Shown in pieces: positions 23,823 to 35,155 of a stretch of DNA of 64,000 nucleotides. Both the position numbers and the translations under genes were made by a program. Source of the stretch: Argyresthia goedartella (Eukaryota > Arthropoda > Insecta > Lepidoptera > Argyresthiidae); contig OX463812.1 in the NCBI GenBank assembly GCA_949825045.1, positions 5,130,661-5,194,660 on the forward strand, in the 5' to 3' direction. Below the pieces are notes generated by a model that saw only the letters and a list, made by a program, of their open reading frames with translations, did not search any database and was not told the origin of the DNA. Numbering within the stretch: the first letter of the stretch is position 1; every line of letters starts with the position of its first letter.

Positions 23823-24045
23823 TCTACACACGTATCATAAACCCTCTTTACTGCGTACAAAAACCTCACGTTATGATCAGCATAATGTTAAACTACTTGG
23901 TAAAAACTTATTTCTTATATGAAAAATTACACATTATGACCATAATGTGTAATTTTTCTACATATTATGACATTCAAATTTCGAACGCCGACGCCCGCCT
24001 GCGTACCGCCCCTAGTTTGTCTGTGATCTTGGTACTGACATTCAA
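23823..24045. repeat. X repeat unit 2, cut by duplication boundary (copy 1)
   Basis: First 220 bp of the X unit. It includes a perfect 18-bp stem with 2-base loop at 23921-23958 (GAAAAATTACACATTATG and complement). Homology to copy 2 stops at 24045 in the middle of the unit, marking the right breakpoint of the segmental duplication. Confidence 0.8.
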
Positions 24046-25194
24046 CACAGTCATTAAACATTCAAGCACATTCAAATCAAACTCAACCATTTTCGAGTGG
24101 TGTCGATAATGGACGTGGTATAACACTAGGATTTTAGACTAGGCTAGACAGGAGTTTAGTTGCGGCTAAACCTAGGTTGGCTGGGCATAGGGAGACTGTT
24201 TGATCGATGAGGTTCAGCGGATGGAAATAACAAATTCAGAACAAAGTTAAACCGGTGTCAACACAGATAACCTATCCTGTTGATATTTTGACGTTTGAGT
24301 GTTGTCGGGGACGCGCGAAGAGATCAAATTACAGTCTAAAGTTCATTGTTTAGATTGTTTTGCTTTGCCTTGGGTCGGTTTGGATTCAAGTTGCATCTTT
24401 AAATTAAATGTGAATTTCGCTGGAGGTCTAATGTGTAGGCTGAGTCAAATATTAATGATTGGGCTCGGTCGAGGACGTGCTGAGGTCAGTGAAGTTCATA
24501 GATCGGTATTTACCGAAGTATGCACTTCGCTATGGTGAGGGTTAGATCTCCAAAAGTGCTTATGACTACGTTACGATAACATCCAGCTCAAATTGCGCAG
24601 AGTTGAAGGTTTCAAAACGTTACGGACCTTTTGAGGTAACCGCTAGTTCAAACCCATTTCGGAAAATCAAATCGCAATTGTGTAAACCGGTCTATTCGGA
24701 TCGTTATTGCCGTGAACTAAATATATCTTTGGAACCACCACTAGCCGCTACTAGCGAGCACATGAAATATCATTGAGTACTCACGTCGTAAAACTACGAC
24801 GGATGTCTATACGATATCCCAAACAAATATTATAAATTATGGTCGACCACTAAAAGAAGTTCCAAGCGCCTATATATACAAAAAAATAAATGGTACCATC
24901 ACACAAAATACAACAACGATCGATCTGGCGCAATACACCGCTAACTGATGCGAAATACCGGCTTGCGGGCATATATGCTTTCTCTGTCTAACTTGAAACT
25001 GTAACATCCTGAATCAATCTTCCGTTCGACTATTGTACGCCTAACAAACTTCTCAACGAACGAGAAATTCAGACTTATCATTCTTACTTACAATTTTTAC
25101 AGCTGAATCGGGACATCTCTTTTGGGGTAGATAGAATAGACGATCATAGCTACTGATAGCGGTGGCTCGACCTTAGCCTTATATGCCGTTAAAA
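24046..25194. other. Spacer between duplication copies
   Basis: Unique within the window. The longest plus frame is 79 codons (24299-24538) with no domain. A stretch near 24600-24790 has a faint retroelement-like coding look (SKRYGPFEV) but is too broken to assign. Confidence 0.45.
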
Positions 25195-26840
25195 CAACAA
25201 TAAAAGTTTAGACAATGTAAAAAAAAATCATTGTCTTAAGGGTTACTTATGCGGTCAAACGGAACAGTTACTACGACAAATACCAAACTCTGGCCAAAAT
25301 AACCAAAATGTTGAGATACTTAAAGAAAGGTACAATGTCAAAAATATATTTGCAATACTATTCTAAAACTATTTTTGAGTCAACGAAACGCGGTTACGCA
25401 GTCAGAAACCTACTTGAAAGAGTTGATTGATACTAGTAGTGACTGTTAGAACGCCTTATCGAATCTGGGGTTTGACGTGAGCACTTGGGACGTCATGGTG
25501 ATACACCTGCTCACCTTCAAACTTGATCCTGTGACGCGAAAGGCATGTGAATTGAGTGCTGCACCGAATTTAAGTGTTGATGCCAGAATTTCCAATATCT
25601 TGCCTACGTTCCAACAGTTTCGCGAGTTTTGACCAACCGTTCCCGTGCTTTAGAATTTATTGAGAATAAAAAACCAGTTAACAATAAAATCAAAATTTTA
25701 TTCAAAATAATACAAATGCATGTAAAGCACTGAATGTCCTTGTTGCACCGACAACAATAAGCTAACCTTTTGTAATCAATTTTGCGCCTATGATGTAGGT
25801 ACCCGTCGTAATTTCGTACAGGAAATAGGCTTGTGTTTCACCTGTCTGGGCGGCAATTACTCAGTTAAATTCTGCCAAAATCCTGCAACCTGTAGATCTT
25901 GCAAACGTCACCATCATATGTACGTTGCTACATCAAAGTAGTGGAATGGAACCTAATACATCGGGATTTAAAACTAATAACGTTGGAGTGTAAAGTGTAG
26001 AAACCTCATCAATTACGAGTTGTTTTGCAGCAGAGGTTAGCCAAGTGTTGTTGGCTACAGCTATTATCAACACCCAATCTAAGAATGGACAATATTACCA
26101 GATTAAGGCATTATTGGATCAAGGGTCACAAGCTTCCTTTGTGACAGAAGCAACAGTACAATATCTTGGACTAAAACGAGAAAATAGCAGTGGGAAAGTA
26201 ACAGGTCTCGGAGTACGCAATAACGTGGTATCAAGAGAGGTGGTAACAATTAATTTGATATCCTTGATTGACCCAGACATAACAATTACGGTGAAAGCGT
26301 ACAAAACGGTGACAGCCTTTCTGCCAAGCAAGCGTGTAGCAGACTTGAATGAATTAGACATGGTGAGAATACGCTAAGCGGACCCGAATTATGACACACC
26401 GAATAAATCGATATTTTATTAGGCGCTGAGGTGTATAGTCGCATAATTCAGGAGGGTAAGAAGAAAAACTACGAGGGCTATTTAGTTGCCTAAGCAACAA
26501 CTTTCTGTTGGATCCTGTCTGGAATAGAGACTTCAAAAGCAGTTGACTTCAAATGTGATGGTGTTATACTCCCAAGTTAACGAAGACGATTCTCAAAAGG
26601 TTTTGGGAGTTAGACGCGTGTCCAGCATATAACCAGAAGCGGTTGACTGTGGAAGAGGAGCAGTGTGAGACGCTCTTCGCTGCTAATACCACAAGGGACG
26701 ATGAGGGCAGATATGTTGTGCGGTTGCCTTCGGGCGATATCTGAAAAAATATTTTATTAATTAGAGAACAGATTAAAGAAAGACAAAGAACTAAAAGTTA
26801 CATACAAAAAAGTTATTGATGAATATGAAAAACTTGGACA
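25195..26840 (+). pseudogene. Dead BEL/Pao element copy 2: gag, protease, start of RT
   Basis: Duplicate of 15131-16772. Protease frame 26045-26377 with ALLDQGSQASF is still open. The gag and knuckle regions are broken by the same TAG after the knuckles and by extra single-base losses (for example before 25630, where one T of a run is missing). The pol N-terminus motif RYVVRLPSGD is retained at about 26710-26742. It ends at target-duplication TGGACA (26835-26840), where family A begins. Confidence 0.85.
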
Positions 26841-27398
26841 AAATTCCAAAATTCAAAATTCCAAATGTCTTTATTACTGTAGATATTTACATATACTTAG
26901 CAGTCGTCATTTTCGCCACATTGGACCACTGTAGGAGAAGAAGGGCGTAGAACCTCCCACAGATTGATTTTTAGATCTCTTTTTTAAAAATTGCTTATGC
27001 TTAACTAATACAAAATATAATATTTAGTCATTAACATAATTATTAAGCAGGAATAAATAATAACAAAATTATTAACAGCAAGGTCTGTATTGAGCCAGAT
27101 TAACCCCATCATTTAAGTAATCTTGAAAAAGGGATATGACAATGTTGTCATATCCCTTTTTCGACATAGTCGCGTTAACATGGTTTTTAAATTGCTCAAA
27201 TAACAAAATTTCAAGATCTCCAGAGGCAACTTGTTGTAGTTGAGAATGCATTGACCCTTGAAAGAATTGCTAACCTTCGCGAGTAGTCTGTGATTATTTC
27301 TTAGGTTAACATTACAGCTATCGATATGTTTGGGAAAATTTGTAAGGTTCTTGCGTATATACATTATATTTTCGAAAATAAATTGACTAGCTACAGTT

Positions 27399-27969
27399 CA
27401 AAAGTCAAAAGTCAAAAGTCAAAGTACTTTATTACTGTAGATATTTACATATACTTAGCAAACGTCTTTTTTTGCCACTTCTCTACATTGGACCACTGTG
27501 GGAGAAGAAGGGCGTAGAAACTCCCACAGATTTATTTTTAGATCTCTTTTAAAAATAGGTTGTGCTTAACTAATACAAATATGAAAAATTTAATTGTTAT
27601 GATTAATAAGCAGGAATAAATAATTACAAAATTATTAACAGCAAGGTCTGTGTTGAGCCAGATTAACCCCATACAATCCTGTCATTTAAGTAATCTTGAA
27701 CATTGTAATATCCCTTTCTTGACAAAGTCGCTTTAACATGCTTTTTAAATTGCTCAAATGGCAATTTCAAAATCTCCAGAGGCATCTTATTGTAGTAGAG
27801 AATGCACTGACCCTTGAAAGAATTGCTAACCTTCGCGAGTCTAAAACGGGGCGCACATAGTCTGTGATTATTTCTTAGGTTAACATTACAGCTGTCGCTA
27901 AGTTTGAAAAATGTTGTAAGGTTCTTGCGTACATACATTATATTTTCGAAAATAAATTAACTAGCTACT
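27399..27969 (-). repeat. Extra family A 3' end (tail, hairpin UTR and C-terminal codons)
   Basis: Starts with three TCAAAAG-type tail repeats, then an intact 3' UTR hairpin (CTGTGGGAG...CTCCCACAG, 27495-27528) and the C-terminal frame. It lies immediately 5' (in plus coordinates, to the right) of the older 3' end at 26841-27398, so the element has two 3' ends in tandem. Absent in copy 1 at the matching site (17328). Confidence 0.85.
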
Positions 27970-29763
27970 GTTAGTATGTCAATTTCTTTAAAAAGCTCTC
28001 TTAAGGATTCTGTTCGTTTTAAATTATAAATTCCTCGAATAGCTCTTTTCTGTAAAATAAAAATAGTTTGAATATCCGCTGCTTTCCCCCACAACAAGAT
28101 ACCATAGGACATCACACTATGAAAGTAACTAAAATATACTAGCCTAGATGTAGCCACATCCGTACTTTGTCTGATGTTCCTAACAGCGTAAGCCGCAGAA
28201 CTTAATTTACCAGCCAATTTATCTATGTGAGGTCCCCACTGCAATTTGCTATCAATGGTTATTCCAAGAAACTTCGTATCATTTACCAATTCTAACGTGC
28301 TGTTGTCTAACACCAAACTGGTCTCAACTTGCCTGACATTTGGAAGTGAGAATTTGATACACTTGGTTTTACCAGCGTTTAACAATAAATTAATAACTGT
28401 GAACCAATTCAAGGTTAAAGACAATACACCATTAACATCATCAAAATCTCCTTTTTGTCTTTCAATTTTGAAGACCAGTGAAGTATCATCAGCAAACAAC
28501 ACTATGTCAGTTAATTTCTCCACCATGAAAGGCAGATCATTAATATATACCAGGAATAAGAAAGGGCCTAATATGGAACCTTGTGGAACGCCAATTTTAA
28601 CACCCGATCCATCAGATTTTACGCCGTTAACTTCTGCCTTTTGAATTCTATTGCTTAGGTATGATCTTAGTAGATCCACCGCTTTATTTCTAACTCCGTA
28701 ATGATTTAATTTTATTAGTAGCATGTCATGATCAACACAATTAAATGTCTTCGACAGATCGCAAAAAACACCGATAGCATCCTGTGCGGCTTCCCATGCA
28801 GAATAAATATGAGATATAAGGGTAATACCTGCACCCGTAGTAGATTTACCCCTAGTGAAACCGTATTGCTTGGCGTGGAGTTGTTTTGTACGGTTGAAGT
28901 GTGAGAGCATTGAATTGGGTATAATCTATAATAACCGATATTGGTCTGAAATTTGACGGATCACCCTTGTCTCTCGACTTGTACAGAGGTATAAGTTTAG
29001 TGTGTTTCATGAGGTCTGGGAAAGCTCCATCATCAACACATTTATTAAATATATAAGCTAGGTGTGGGGCTATAACAAGTATTATTGAACGAATGACTTT
29101 GACCGATATACCCAACAGGTCTTCAGTATTTTTTAAGTTAAGTAATCTATACGTTTTGACAATATCCTGGGGATATATATGATACAATTTGAAGTCTACA
29201 TTACTGATGCTAGTGCTATTTTTTGATAAAGCTTCTGCTTCATATGGAGATGAATTTAGACGCTCTGTTGGGAGTAAGGGTGCATTGGTAAAGAATGTTT
29301 CAAAAGGTCGAGCTACCTCAGCGTTGGATTTAACAACATCATCACCTATCTTTAAGCAGAATTCATTATCCCTTGGTATAACTTTGTCAGTTTCATGGTT
29401 TATGATTTTCCAAACCATTTTCATTCTATTATTTGAATTTTGTATTTTTCTATTAATGTGTAAAGTTTTTGCAGTTCTACAAATCAACATGAAAATTTTG
29501 GAATATTTTTTCACATAGTCATGAAATTTTATATCAAAGTTATAGGTTTTTTGTTCATAAAGATCATACAAGATAGCTTTACTTTTACGAATTCCAAATG
29601 TTGCCCAGTCATTAAATTTAGATGTACCGTTGTTGGCACTGACTTTCTTTAATTTTAAAACTGTATTGAATTCTGTTTGAATAATCTTGAAGAAGTCAGA
29701 ATAGATTTTTTTCGGGTTCTGTTCATCAAAATCCGGTACTGGCAAACCCATATCTAAGTTTTT

Positions 29764-31803
29764 GAAAGAAAGAAAGAAAGAAAAAATATTTATTCACAAT
29801 AAATCCTTATTCCATATTGGTAGATCCCTGTCTCCCTAACTAGTTTAAACTGTATCTAGGGAAACAGTTCTTCCCGATTATAGTCACAATGTTTGTGAAA
29901 TTAATAAAGTAGTTAAGCATGTACATTAATTACAAAAACAAAAAGATTTTATATAGTAGACAGAAAATTTAAGAATTATAATAATTAACCAGAGTTATCA
30001 AGTGTAGTGTAGGTGTAGTTGTTAGTGTAGGTGTGTGTGTTAGGCTTGTAGTGAGTGCAGTGTGGTGAATGTAAGTGTAATATACTTATCTTAATGGTTT
30101 TAGTACGCAGAGTCCATTAGGCTTTCGGTGCCCTCATATTCGTGGGATCTCAGCCAGGTGTAGACTCTGTTTTTTAAAGTGTAGTTTCTTTCTTTTGAGA
30201 TATTTAATTTATTGTGTATAGTACTGTACAAGCGAGGTGTTACATAGTTGTAGTGCCTACGCGCAAAAGCACCTATGGCACGTGGAACTGGAAAACGATA
30301 AATCCTCTTGGTACTTACAGGTAAGAGCGGGACTGTACGACTATGATATCGCCTAATACATTTTAATATAAAGGTCTGCCTGATGGTAAGCACATTGGAT
30401 TCTTTATACACAAGCGTGGTGGGGTGCCGCCAGGGCACGTACAGAAGAACTTTAAGCACGGCACGCTGGGCGCGCTCGGCCTCCAGTAGAATAGTTTTGC
30501 GATCACCTCCCCAAGCACAGGTGCATTACTCAATCACGCAGTGGCATAAGGCGCTATAAGTCTGTAAAAGCAGAGTTCTATTTGCATATAAACGGAGGTG
30601 CTTGAATACAAATATGAACTTACGTATCCTTTTAGCTGTCGCTGTAATGTGCGGACCCCAGTGTAGGTTATCATCTAAAACGACACTAAGGTACTTTGTG
30701 CTGGGCACCCTCAAGAGAGTTTCACAGCCGCACATAACACCTTCCACTAATTCTCTGTTGCATGGATACGTGTGTATAGTAAGCTTGAAGTTTTGTTCTG
30801 GACTTCCAGCAGCAGTTTTACTGAAGCACAAATATTTGGTCTTCATCGTATTAAGCGATAACAGACTGTCCTCCAGCCAACATGTCACCTTAGCTAGTCC
30901 TGTCTCAGCTAGACGTTGTACTTTGGTCCAATTTGTCTCATGAAAGAGAATGACCGTATCGTCAGCAAACATTATCAGGTTAGCTCCTATCATATCCAGT
31001 TTACAGAGTCCACTGATGTATACCAAAAATAGGGACGGCCCCAGCGTACTGCCTTGTGGTACACCATACATGCATGAGGCACTCCCACTCAAGAGCTTTT
31101 CTATGCGCACAGCTTGTTTGCGGTTAGTTAGGTAGTCAGTAAACCATCTTAAGGGGGAGCCGCGCACACCCATGTTCTCTAAGCGCGCTAGTAGGATAGA
31201 AATGCACACTGTGTCAAACGCTTTTTGTAAGTCGAGGAGTACGCCCACACATTTTTCACCTGTGTCGACTGTTACAAGTGACGTCAGCTTCATCACCGCA
31301 TCCTCTGTACTCTTTCCCGAACTGAACCCGAATTGGTTGCCTGACAATAGATTTTTTGATTCCAGATAGCTGACCAATCTTTTATTCATTACCTTCTCAA
31401 CTATTTTAGAAATCGTAGTTAACAAGGTTATGGGCCTATAGTTGGTTGGCAATTATCTATCCCCCGCTTTGAAAATTGGGCAGACTATTCCTTTTTTTTA
31501 AATAGTAGGAAAGGTACCGTTGGCCATGCTCAAATTGCACATGTGTGATAGTGGTGAAGCCAATAGATGACAAAATGTTTTAATTATAGTAGCAGGTATG
31601 TTATCCCAGCCAGGCGCACTATTGGTTTTTAGCGTTGCTATAGTTTGCAATATTTCCGTTGGGTCAGTAGGATACAGCATCATAGAACTTGCTGGTGTAA
31701 TTCTAGAGGACGCTAGGTATGCAAGATCCGCTTCAGTTTTATTAAGCCTAGTAAGGATGCCCTTTGCCAGTTTGTAACCTATTGTGGTAAAGTAGTTATT
31801 GAC
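29764..31803 (-). mobile_element. CR1-like non-LTR element B inserted in family A of copy 2
   Basis: Flanked by TTTT, with a (GAAA)n edge at 29764 that is the minus-strand TTTC tail. Copy 1 has the empty site (CTAAGTTTTTCATAC). It encodes RT from the APGWDNIP region through LDLQKAFDT, GVPQGSTLGP and FADDTVILF to the C-terminus ending at 30100. Two TAA codons near 31495 and 31450 and a frameshift near 30525 break it. The endonuclease is missing (5' truncation). The 3' UTR has a GT-rich block at 30001-30080. Close in sequence to element F but a different subfamily. Confidence 0.9.
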
Positions 31804-32112
31804 TTTTCATATACATCTCTAGTCTATGGGATGTAATCGGCCTATAAAATGATGGATCAGTCTTATTTTCACTAGTAATTTGGAATGAAACTGTTTGACC
31901 ACTGTGAGCGGACGGTAAACAGTTAATTACATTTTTACTTGTGATTGCACATTCACAAAAAAACGTTATCTTAGCAAGTTTGGCTGGAAAGTGTAATTCT
32001 AGTCGGCTCTAGAAATACATGACATAAATTAAATGATTTGAACAGAGTTATTAATCGTCGCTTCAGTGTTGTATCTACAAGCAGATCATCACGTCAGATC
32101 AACAGATGGACA

Positions 32113-32493
32113 CGTCGAGGAAGTACCAGAAAATTAAAAGGGCAATGCTGGAGTGGTACACTTGCCACATAATGCGATTGTTAAACCAGATAGAGACTCA
32201 ACCAAGGTTAGAGTCGTCTTCGACGCCTCTTGTAGGGAAACGAACGGAGCTTAGTTAAACTACTAACCGGTAAGACTTGTCTCTGCTGACACAAATAAAA
32301 ATACTTCGATGGTTGAGCACTAACAAAATCAACAAGAGAGTTGAACTGCATGGGTTTTGCGACGCTTCCAAAATAGCATACGCTGCGGTTATATATGTTC
32401 GAGTAGTCATCGATCAAGGTTATGTCATCGTAACGTTACTCACCGCAAAAACTAAAGTAGCTATCAAGCAAGTGTCAATATCGCACCTTTGAA
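32113..32493 (+). pseudogene. BEL/Pao copy 2: RT-RNase H deletion junction
   Basis: Duplicate of 19422-19802 with the same internal RT deletion. VRVVFDASC is followed about 100 bp later by ELHGFCDASK. It ends at TTGAA (32489-32493), the target duplication of element C. Confidence 0.8.
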
Positions 32494-32958
32494 CTTTTTT
32501 ATTTATTTTTGTTTTTACAAAATAAGCTTAATTAATATTACAAATACAGATAATTTTGTTTCGCTAATAGGTACAGTGGTTTGCTGGCCCCGAACTAGGT
32601 AGTCCTGTATTTCAGGTACCAACTCGCCAACTCACTATAAATTAATAACAAATACAACATAAACTCATTGTGAGCGGTAGCTAGCTATGTGATACAATAA
32701 TACTTGTGATATCCGTAGTAAAGTTATTATGCTAAATTAATTAGTTGATTTTGGAATTATTAATTTCCCTAACATGCTAGAGAAATATGTTATAAAATTT
32801 AAATTAGAATGAGAATTGTATGTAATGTGATAGTGTAGTGTATGTGTTAGTGTGCATGTGTGTGTATGTGCATGAGTGTGGGTGTATGGTGTGAGCATAG
32901 ATAATTTAGTGTACAATAGTTTACATAGATTAATCGATATGAGTTATATATATATATA

Positions 32959-34399
32959 CTACTCAAAAGAAAATAAGGGCCACTTACATATTTCTGTTTT
33001 TGAGTAAATTTTTAGATGTAAACTAATTAATAAGTGACTAATTAATGATGTCCGGCCTCCTTCAGTATCCAACCTCTTTAATGCTGGTGTTTAAGTCTTA
33101 CAGCTGGCCAGAAATTGAAGCAAATAAAAAAAACGAGTTTCAGGTCAAATTCCTTTCAGATGGAATCACAATTTTATTCTGTTAAAAAACTATTTCTGTC
33201 CATCTTTTGCTTCTTTTAACATCTTTTGTTAATAATGCCACGTCAACGAAGGCATATGGATACCATTACTGCCACCAGAGCCGTTACATTGATTGCTGAA
33301 GGTCATTCACAGCGGTCTGTAGTTTTGTCGTTGGGTTTCTCTCGCCGAGCCATCCACAATGTGTGGGATCGGTTCCAAGAGACTGGCAGTGTTGCAAGAA
33401 GGCCTGGATCGGGCAGGGTGCGAGCGACTACGGCACAAGAGGATCGCTACATCCGATTGAGTGCCCGTCGAGAGCGCTCTGTGACGGCACCTAAGTTACA
33501 AAATCGCCTACGGTTAACAACGGGGACTCGTGTTAGTGACCAAACGATACGTAATCGACTGCATGAAGACCAGCAAAGGTCCAGACGCCGAGTAGTACGA
33601 ATTCCTTTATCTAGGGTTCAACATGGAAATCGTTTAAGTTTTTGCCGCGAACATTCAGATTGGAGCATGAATCAATGGGGTATGGTGCTCTTCACAGATG
33701 AGTGTAAAGTGAAGCTTTGTAGTGATGATCGGCGGATTAGAGTATGGAGACGACAGGGTGAGAGATTTTCCGATGTCTGCATCAAGGAAATTGACCGCTT
33801 TGGAGGTCCTAGTGTGATGGTTTGGTTTTACTGGTTAATGCATGACAATGCCCGCCCACACACAGCTCGGGCCACTCAGACTGTACTGGATGACTCCCAT
33901 ATTCGTGTCCTACCATGGCCAGCGTATAGTCCGGATTTAAATCCAATAGAGCATATGTGGGACCAATTAAAATGAAGGGTTAGGGAGCATGAGCAAGAGG
34001 TTCACAACCAGCAACAGCTTATGGATGCTATGAAACGTGCGTGGGAAGAGATACCTGATGAAAACATCAGATACATAATCGAGAGTATGCATTCAAGGCT
34101 CCAGGAGTGTGAAAACAGGAGAGGAGGACACACCTGTTACTAAACCATTAAAAAAAACAGCTTGTGTCAGTTTTTGTTTTGTTTTGCAAAGAGTTTCTGT
34201 TTAGTTTTTGCTGTTGACAATAGACTAATTTCATGTTAATTTAAATAAGTGAAACAATTGACTACACAATTAAATGGTTATTAGCATAAGTTAAAACAAA
34301 AGCCTTGTTACATGTTATTTTAATAAATATACATTACTGTTTACTATATTTTTCACGTAGCAATCAAAATACTTAGTGGCCCCTATTTTCTTTTGAGTA

Positions 34400-34400
<1 letters not shown>
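32959..34400 (+). mobile_element. Tc1-like DNA transposon, 1442 bp
   Basis: Terminal inverted repeats start CTACTCAAAAGAAAATA and end with the complement (34384-34400), followed inward by GGGCCACT on both sides (GGGGCCACT at the right end). Flanking TA at 32957-32958 and 34401-34402 is the expected target duplication, inside a TA microsatellite. Absent from copy 1, so inserted after duplication. It carries one transposase gene, damaged. Confidence 0.95.
33235..34143 (+). pseudogene. Tc1-like transposase (DD34E) with internal deletion and one stop
   Basis: Cut-and-paste transposase. The ATG at 33235 begins a paired-type helix-turn-helix region (residues about 5-115, with RRPGSGRVR). Catalytic residues are all visible: D in VLFTDECK, D in LMHDNARPH, E in NPIEHMW, with 34 residues between the second D and E. 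Between VMVWF and LMHDN roughly 65-70 residues are missing relative to the family, removing part of the catalytic fold. TGA at 33973-33975 follows DQLK, where the family usually has Arg. The frame then continues cleanly (RVREHEQE...) to TAA at 34141. So it is a young but non-autonomous copy. Confidence 0.9.
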
Positions 34401-34438
<38 letters not shown>

Positions 34439-35155
34439 TAAATATACGTAATTGTGTATGAATTTGCGTATTAAGCGATTGTGTAATTAGGTAGATAATA
34501 TTGTTTTAGCTGTCTCGTTATAAGTGAGTTTGGGAAGCCAATTTTGTAAAGTACTCTTACAGGAATGGTATGTCATCGGGTAAATTTGTAGCTGTTTGTT
34601 AATGCGGTTATATAAGAAATCTTTTATATAAGTGTACTGGTACTGAAAGAAGCATGTTCTTGAATTAATTATGATGTGAACCATGTCATTCCTGCTTTTA
34701 TCTGCAAACTGCGTGGTGGATTGGTGTCGGAGAACTAATCGTTTGATGTAGAGCTGACGGACTGTGAGTATCCTGCAAGACTGGTATAGTTTTAGGGTGG
34801 GGTATTTATAGGGTTTACAGGTCATCACTCCAAGAACGGACCGTTGTGCTCGCTCCAGTTTCAACATAAAAGTCTTGAAAGATCCTCCCCAGGATGTATT
34901 ACAATAGCCTAGGATGGATTGGCACATAGCGTGGTATACCTGCATTAGGAGTTTGGAGTCGGCCACTGAACTCTTGAAAACCCATAGAAGTTTTCTGACC
35001 CGGGTTGTTATTATGTCTATATAATTCTTCCAACGTAACTGGTCATCAACTATGACTCCCAGATATTTTATAGAGTCTATTTGTGAAACAGTGAGGCAGT
35101 CAAAAAGAAGTCCCTGGCTGTGGTCTTGGCTTATAATCTACTCGAAATATATAAC

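Larger units (their letters stand above)
15131..24045. repeat. Tandem segmental duplication, copy 1 (8.9 kb)
   Basis: Collinear with 25195-38181 across the dead BEL/Pao element, a family A insertion, a CR1-like insertion (C) and X units. By eye most stretches differ at only about 1-3 per cent of positions. The length difference of about 4.07 kb is explained almost exactly by three insertions private to copy 2. Copies are separated by about 1.15 kb. Confidence 0.9.
26841..32106 (-). mobile_element. Family A non-LTR retrotransposon, composite copy 2
   Basis: Same insertion as 16773-19415, with the same flanking TGGACA (32107-32112 on the right). It contains a second 3' end (27399-27969) and inserted element B. 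Coding blocks on the minus strand: linker plus RT N-terminus (29751-28852), RT core and C-terminus in one open frame of 317 codons (28910-27957, with GVPQGSILGP, FADDTSLVF, FLGITID, SYGILLWGKA) and the terminal 91 codons (27938-27663). The frameshift in the 'SVIIDYTQFNAL' stretch is shared with copy 1. The RT core is better preserved than in copy 1. Confidence 0.85.
32494..35155 (-). mobile_element. CR1-like element C (copy 2), interrupted by a Tc1-like transposon
   Basis: Same insertion as 19803-21005, bounded by TTGAA (35156-35160 on the right). The C-terminal RT frame 34966-34487 (YCNTSWGGS, LERAQRSVLGV) is open here over a longer stretch than in copy 1. Its AT run TATATATA near 32948 received the Tc1-like element. 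Confidence 0.85.

Noticed and set aside
24590..24790. Gypsy-like integrase C-terminus (SKRYGPFEV)
   Set aside because: A single short resemblance with no neighbouring retroelement domain; insufficient.
28246..28644. 132-codon plus-strand frame
   Set aside because: Antisense shadow of the family A RT; the same shadow is present at 17580.
34401..34436. TA repeat as a regulatory element
   Set aside because: Expanded target-site microsatellite beside the Tc1-like insertion.
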